DNA of 64,000 nt from Patellaria atrata CBS 101060. Lineage: Eukaryota; Ascomycota; Dothideomycetes; Patellariales; Patellariaceae. Made by a program: the position numbers and the translations under genes. The notes beneath the pieces are model-generated. The model did no database searches. It worked only from the letters and a program-made list of their open reading frames with translations, and was not told the DNA's origin. The stretch is from positions 124,001 to 188,000 of the forward strand of contig MU006104.1 of assembly GCA_010093705.1 (NCBI GenBank). The letters run 5' to 3'. The stretch's first letter is position 1, and every line of letters begins with the position of its first letter. This document shows positions 58,401 through 64,000 of this stretch, piece by piece.

Positions 58401-60370
58401 TTACCAAGCGTTGACGTCGAAGTATTCCTGTTCGAGAGGTTAGTAAACCTAGTAGTATCCTTTTAAGCAGTAGACACTTACTTCTCCAAATGGTGTCACA
58501 ATGACCGTACGATCAGCGAACTTTCTACCAGCAAGAGAGGCCATGGCCTTCTGAGCAGAAGAAGCAGATTCAAACTTGACGAAAATCTTACCAACACCTG
58601 GAGCAGGTCTACCCGCGGTTGGTCGAGGAACTTTGATCTCTAAGATCTTTCCATATTTGCCGCATTCGTCCTGAACGTCCTGGAGGATATCTATGCGGTG
58701 TTAGTTCAAAATGATTACAGTGAGGAGAACGAGGAGTGCATACCCTCGTATTCCTCTCCGTCCATAAGTTCCTCCATCGTTACCATGTTCATCAATTGAA
58801 TAACACGGCTTTGTTCGAGTTCTCCGGTAGAAGTTCCAGCGAGCAAGGACATTGCGTTGATATTCATTTCCAAACCACCAGCTTGCTGAACACCAATACT
58901 AGCACGCTTGACACGAATTTTATCCTCACCAAGTTCCATGTTGTCCAAACCCTCAACAGCAATTTCTGTCGTTGAAGGATCGAGGTATTCACAGAATGCA
59001 ATACCCTACGGTTGTTAGTAGAAAGAAACGTATTGTATACAACGAAAACTTACCCTTGATTGTTCCGTATCTGCATCTTTAACTAGCACGAAAGATTTCA
59101 GCTCTCCAAATGAGGTGAGGAGCTCGGTCACTTGCTCATCAGTGAGGTAGACGGGAATTCGAGTGACACTGATTTTGTTGGGAGAATCCCTAACAACGGA
59201 CGAGACATTACCTTCCGCTTCTTCATCCTCGCTTGGCGCAGCTGGAACAATGTAATCCTTGGGACGTCGAATAGAAAGACCACTCCTATCTGGGCTATTT
59301 GTCCCATTCGAGGTCATCATGTTATCGTCATCTTCCATAGTAATGCCGTCAAAAGCCATAGCTACCGTAGCATCTTCTGCGGTTTTAAAATCTAGTAGAG
59401 CATATTTACGGTCCTCGGATAAAAATGCGGACACGCAAGGATCAATTCCGCTGACGACATTGAGTCCATTTAGCTGTAAGTTGAAGAACTGTTGAATAGA
59501 ATCTGCGGTAGCTGAGGCTGGGATATTGTGGACGAAGAGTCTTTTTGCCTGGCGAGCGTTAGAAGGTTTTAAAGTAGAACTGCTTGCTGCTCCAGCAGGT
59601 TGGTTCATAAACGCTTGAAGACGACTAGGATCCATGGGTTGTTGTCGAGGCGCACCGGGGAGAGGAAACATGCCAGACAACTTCGCCTGTTCAGCAGTAA
59701 CTTTCTCGTAGCCAGGAGGTTTGATGTCCCATTGGGTCAGTCTACGGCGCCTTTCAAGGACAGAAAGGACGTCGGTGAGATCTGGTGTAGGCTCTTTCTT
59801 CTTGGGTGGTGGACTTGCACTCTTTTTCCTCTCTGCTCTTCCTGGCCCACCCAATATGTCCCTGTCTCTCCTGGCACGACCACCGCGATCATCAAATAGA
59901 TCGCCACGGTCTCGACGACTAGGACCCTCTTCCTCTCTTCTAGCATCTCTGCGCGCTGAAGCTCGATCTTTGTCCCAAGTACCCGTACGCTCTTCACGTC
60001 TATCCCTACCTGAATACCTGTCCTCGCGCTCCCTCTCTCTATACTCTCGGCTAGACGAATAGGTGTCTACTTCATACTCACGGCGTGAACTTCGATGGGC
60101 TGGGGACCTCGATCGACGACGTCCGGTACCGCGATCGCCACGATCTCGTTCTCGATTTCTGTCCCTGTCTCTGCGCTCATCTCTATCTCCGCGTCCGGAC
60201 TGCGACGTGATCAAGTTAGTGGATATCAAAACGCGTCGGTTACAGTTATCGTCACTTACGAAGTGATCTCGTGAGGATCCATGTCGTGGAGCTTCTGTTT
60301 TATGGTTAGGAAAAACAGAATGATTGGAGTCGGGTTTCTAACCTCTAGAAGTATAATTGTTACCGTTCAT
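58401..60370 (-). CDS. Splicing factor U2AF large subunit (U2AF65)
   Basis: Six exons (60370-60343, 60294-60260, 60199-59054, 59005-58744, 58690-58482, 58427-58401) encode 568 aa. The N-terminus is an Arg/Ser/Asp-rich RS domain. A linker with RRRRLTQWDIKPPGYE is the ULM-type segment that binds the small subunit. RRM1 starts at AKRLFVHNIPASATADSIQQFF and RRM2 at ISVTRIPVYLTDEQVTELL. The C-terminal UHM (VIQLMNMVTMEELMDGEEYEDI through IFVKFESASSAQKAM) ends EEYFDVNAW, coded partly by a 27-nt last exon. It binds the polypyrimidine tract at 3' splice sites and recruits U2 snRNP. It is the S. pombe Prp2 equivalent and is divergent from OGG1. Confidence 0.95.
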
Positions 60371-60810
60371 GATTTCGAGCAACTGTAATGCGCGGTGCGG
60401 CGCGGGAATAGACAGATAGCCTTTTGTAGCAATGCAGCGAGCTTGTAGGAGTTTCGCGATTTCTAGGCTAGAAGCTAATTGAAGAAGTAGTAGAAATGCA
60501 TCCACTGATCGGGTGGATGGGGTTCAACGGAGATCGATAAGATGAAGGAATAAAAGCAGAGCCTTGATGCTCATAAAAAGTGGTGCTTGAAGGCAGAGGT
60601 CAGGCAGTTTGATGTAGGGCAATGAAAATTAAATTTTGGCGGTGGTATTTAAACGCAGAAGGGTAAAATGCACCTTTAGGTTATGGGCATTGAGATCGCT
60701 GCGGCCCGTGTTTACAGGGGTTCACCCGTTGCCTTCAAGACCTTTACATTTAATAGTCGCAAGGCGCGTACAAGGTACCTCGAGTTCTCAAAATCCTCAC
60801 GCAGTTCAGG
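60371..60810. promoter_or_regulatory. Shared divergent promoter U2AF/OGG1
   Basis: About 440 bp separate the start codons of a splicing factor and a DNA-repair glycosylase. No specific element was recognised. Confidence 0.5.
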
Positions 60811-62138
60811 ATGATTCACATACGCATTGGAGATTGGCATAAACTACCAGTTAGTTTGAGCGAGCTCTGTATCAATACGACACTTCGGTGCGGCCAATCA
60901 TTCAGGTAATTCAGTACCAGTTTCCCCCTTTACGCGAACTTAGATCTAATGTAAAGTAAGATGGAAGAAATCCTCAGAGGACGAATGGTCAATGGCTCTT
61001 CATGGACGGATTTTATCCCTTCGTCAAGACTCGGAGTATCTACATTACCGTGCAATATTTCCCAAGCCCACCAATTCACTCCCAACGCCACCACCCTCGA
61101 ACTCAGAGGTAGATGAAGACGATACACTGGCATTGATTAAGCATTATCTCAACTTAGAGCCAAATCTGGCGGATCTATATGCTCAATGGGCGTCTGCGGA
61201 CCCAAATTTCAAGAAGAAGGCGCCAAATTTTACTGGTGTACGAATACTCAAACAGGATGCTTGGGAAGCTCTAATTGGATTTATATGCAGTAGCAACAAC
61301 AATATTTCACGGATTTCGCAGATGGTTGAGAAGTTGTGTGTTCACTATGGACCACTAATCGGTCATATTGGAACCCAGGCATATCATGACTTTCCCTCTC
61401 CTAGCGCTCTCACCGGTCCGAAAGTGGAGCAGCATCTAAGACAGCTCGGTTTTGGGTATAGAGCTGGTTATATTTATCAGACCGCCGTCGCCGTCGCACA
61501 AAAAGAAAAGGGGTGGCTAGATGCATTGCGAAATCCGGAAAGTCCAGTACTTGGTATAGATCCAAAGCCCGCGGGAGAGATGATCGAAGGTGGACGCGAC
61601 GGTTACAGACGTGCCCACGAAGAGTTACTAGCATTAAAAGGAGTGGGTCCAAAGGTTGCCGACTGTGTATGCCTCATGGGGCTTGGATGGGGAGAGTCAG
61701 TGCCAGTAGACACGCATGGTATGCTAGATTCTAGAATAATATCATCCCTACTGACTCATTTCAGTATGGCAAATCGCCCAGCGTGACTACAAGTTTGGTA
61801 AAGGGAAGAACAGTAGTTTGACCAAAGCAACGTATGATGCTGTCGCGAATAAGTTCCGTTCGTTGTGGGGCAAAGAAGCTGGATGGGCACACTCAGTTCT
61901 CTTCACGGCAGATTTAAAGACGTTCTCTGGACGTCTTGTGGCTAAGGTAGAAGTTAAAGATGAAGTCAAGATTTTAAAGACCGAAAATGAAGGCCTAGTC
62001 AAGGAAGAGACCATTACTGAGACTGCCGTGGTGAGTGTAAAGAAGAAGACCAAGAGAGAGTTCGAAGAAGAGGAAGAGCAAGTCCTAAAGGTTGAGGAGA
62101 CGACTACTAGGAAGAGTAAGAGGAGGAAAATAACGTGA
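60811..62138 (+). CDS. OGG1: 8-oxoguanine DNA glycosylase
   Basis: Three exons (60811-60905, 60961-61718, 61765-62138) encode 408 aa. Exon 1 supplies the N-terminal motif [24 protein letters not shown], which continues in exon 2 as [22 protein letters not shown]. The central helix has [20 protein letters not shown]. The helix-hairpin-helix reads [20 protein letters not shown] with the catalytic Lys near 263, and the GPD loop PVDTHVWQIA holds the essential Asp near 282 (completed across intron 2). The C-terminus is an acidic then basic tail ending KSKRRKIT, a likely nuclear signal. The enzyme removes 8-oxoG paired with C and nicks the strand by beta-elimination in nucleus and mitochondria. Confidence 0.95.
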
Positions 62139-63353
62139 GAGGGGATTAATGGATCTATGGAGAGAGGGAAGCAGATCAAGATGCCCTTGGATTCCTTCGC
62201 ACGATATTCGATCCTCGGAAACTCCCGTGCTTTGACGCACTTCGTCACGAATTTCGAACATGTAATCCGTACTCTCAGAATATGGCTATCAAGTCATAAC
62301 GTGCGTTGCTTCAAAAGAGCATGATCATTCTTTGAAAATATGAGGAGTGATCCATATATCTCATTTGATACACTGAACGAGAACTTTTGGAAATGCTGTT
62401 CAAGAAAACAGTAGAAGTACTCTTACTGTTAGTTAGCCTTGTTACATTGAGGTCTTATTCCAATCTTCATGAGCATATGCGCCTTTGTGCAGCAAGTCTT
62501 AAAAGGTAAGCAGTAACAGTCAAAACATCATGCTTTCGACAATCGAACGAATGCAAGTTCAAGGTTAGGTTACCTATTAGGTTGCGTAAGCAAATGTAAG
62601 TCAATATTCTACCTGGTAGTCTTTTGGTCTAATAATACCATCTTTTCCTCACCGATTAGTTTTACTACATGCATCAGATCGAATTGTTGAAAGTCCTTGC
62701 TTACGACTTCACTTCGCTTTAGGGATCTGGATTACACTTTATTTCCAGAAGTAGAGAGTGGAGGAGACAGCTATATAGATACGATTCCATGGACTTGATA
62801 TTTCTTATATGGAAAAGGAGGCTGAGTCGTTCTTGTGCATCCAAAGGGTTATCACATGTATCAGCAAAGAAGAATTCCCCGCCTCGCGACACAAATAGCA
62901 ACTCAGCCTCACCACATCCTCGCTTTGTCTTTCCGTATTACCTGTCGTACCTCTTCGCTTTTACCAACCATCGAAGAGCATTTTCTTTTTTCTCGCACCC
63001 TCAACGTCTCAGCCGCGTTCGGGCTTTGAACAAACACATACGTAGCCTGTGCCCGATACCCGCCTTAGGACTCTACATCAGCTCCTACTCTTCCAACTTT
63101 ATCCTTCTCATCGCTGCTCTCAGCTCTTCTTTCAACTCTCTGATATAGCCATCGCTCAGTCTGTCGATCAAGCACTAAGGTAGCTCCATACCAGATCGAT
63201 CTTATTTCCCCGAACCCCACCACGCCAATGAACGGTGCCCCTCTAAAGGTTGCTCACATCTGAATACCTAATCACAACACGCGACAACCCACCTCCCCTT
63301 CTCACAAACCACAAACCCTCCAGCTCTCATAGCGCCCACCTCAACACTCCAAA
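62139..63353. other. Intergenic spacer
   Basis: In 1.2 kb no gene with family motifs was found; the right part is a pyrimidine-rich probable leader of the following gene. Confidence 0.45.
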
Positions 63354-63913
63354 ATGACAACCTCAGACGCACCTCCCTCCTCCGCCACCACAGACACCCA
63401 AACCACAAAACCAACCACCTTCCCACACCTCACAACCACGTCCGCGGCCTCCATCCCCTCCATCGCCACCTCCACTCCCGCGCTAAACCCCGAACCCATC
63501 GAGCTCGACTCCTCCCCCGTGTCCAAACCCACGAACCCAAACGGAAGCCGCCTCACGAGTCCAGACGAAGACTTCGAGGTCCTGCGCGAGTTCGGCGGGG
63601 ACGAAGGGTTGGGCGTGCGAGAGGTGTGTCTTCCCTGTCCCTATCCCCAATATACCACAACCCTATTATCCAGCCCCATATAAACGGCAGGGAAAGGTAA
63701 ACCGTAGCTGACACGAAGCAGAAACGCGCAGCCCTCCTCTCGGCCCGCAGTCTCGATCCCGCCGTCGTGGTCGATATCCCGGACGTGCCGGCGGCGGCGG
63801 AACTGGCGTTCGCGGATGCGGAGGCGAGGGACGGGAAGGCGAGGGCTTTTAAGGGGGATTCTGGGACGGCGGGGGCGGCTACGAGTGCGACGGGTTTGGA
63901 GGGGGTGGTGTGA
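63354..63913 (+). CDS. Hypothetical protein, Thr/Ser/Pro-rich N-terminus
   Basis: Two exons, 63354-63623 and 63722-63913, give 153 aa. The intron (98 nt) has GTGTGT donor, GCTGAC branch and CAG acceptor and keeps frame. The first 45 residues are Thr/Ser/Pro-rich. A conserved-looking part follows (LTSPDEDFEVLREFGGDEGLGVREKRAALLSARSLDPAVVVDIPDVPA). The end is Ala/Gly-rich. No membrane segment or signal peptide is seen. I do not recognise the family. The strong GC bias means antisense frames are also open and should not be taken as genes. Confidence 0.6.
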
Positions 63914-64000
63914 TGGATGCTAGGGACGAAGGTGGGAGGGTGTTTGTATGAGTATTGGGAAGGATGATGGTGGAATTTTGTTTTTGGGTTCAAAGGGCTT

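Noticed and set aside
62789-63148. 119-residue open frame upstream of the last gene
   Set aside because: The translation is low-complexity and without motifs; the region reads as a pyrimidine-rich leader and spacer.
63553-63993. Minus-strand open frame opposite the last gene
   Set aside because: It overlaps a better-supported two-exon plus-strand gene and is probably a GC-bias shadow.

Overview
The window is nuclear DNA of a filamentous ascomycete (Pezizomycotina). Genes carry one to five short introns (about 44-119 nt) with GTAAGT-type donors and CTAAC/CTGAC branch sites. The gene set includes a Zn2Cys6 regulator, NRPS-like carboxylate reductases, ATG6, RAX2, SEC9 and a fungal U2AF65. Class is not certain; no rRNA, CRISPR, prophage or intact transposon was seen. 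Twenty-one protein genes are supported. Most are split by introns, and I rebuilt their exon joins by eye from splice signals, reading phase and family conservation.

Region 1 (about 1.3-30.3 kb) looks like a secondary-metabolite gene cluster. It holds a Zn2Cys6 regulator (1307-3696, -), a DHA2-type MFS exporter (7620-9431, +), a zinc alcohol dehydrogenase (10884-12230, +), a secreted GMC oxidoreductase (14353-16356, +), a first adenylation-thiolation-reductase (A-T-R) enzyme (17169-20466, -), an aldo-keto reductase (21557-22836, -), a class I O-methyltransferase (23551-24437, -) and a second A-T-R enzyme (26542-30251, +). There is no polyketide synthase and no condensation domain. The core chemistry is therefore reduction of one or two carboxylic acids to aldehydes, with methylation, further carbonyl/alcohol redox and export. 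A secreted FAD oxidase beside three intracellular reductases suggests an acid-aldehyde-alcohol redox loop (inference). CTCC(C/G)GA-type sequences recur upstream of six of the genes and are candidate regulator sites. Gaps between cluster genes are long (0.7-3.9 kb) and hold nothing I can identify.

Region 2 (about 31.5-64 kb) is a compact housekeeping block: ALG12, PFA4, a SAM methyltransferase, ATG6, VTA1, a GRF zinc-finger coiled-coil protein, a copper P1B-ATPase, RAX2, a LanC-like protein, SEC9, a nucleotide-sugar 4,6-dehydratase, the U2AF large subunit, OGG1 and a short unknown protein. Several pairs are divergent with short shared promoters (ALG12/PFA4, ATG6/VTA1, U2AF/OGG1). Spacers here hold minisatellites, a CT-rich tandem repeat and two strong G-quadruplex-prone tracts.

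The likely novelty is the cluster of region 1, with two non-identical A-T-R reductases and a possible shared operator.
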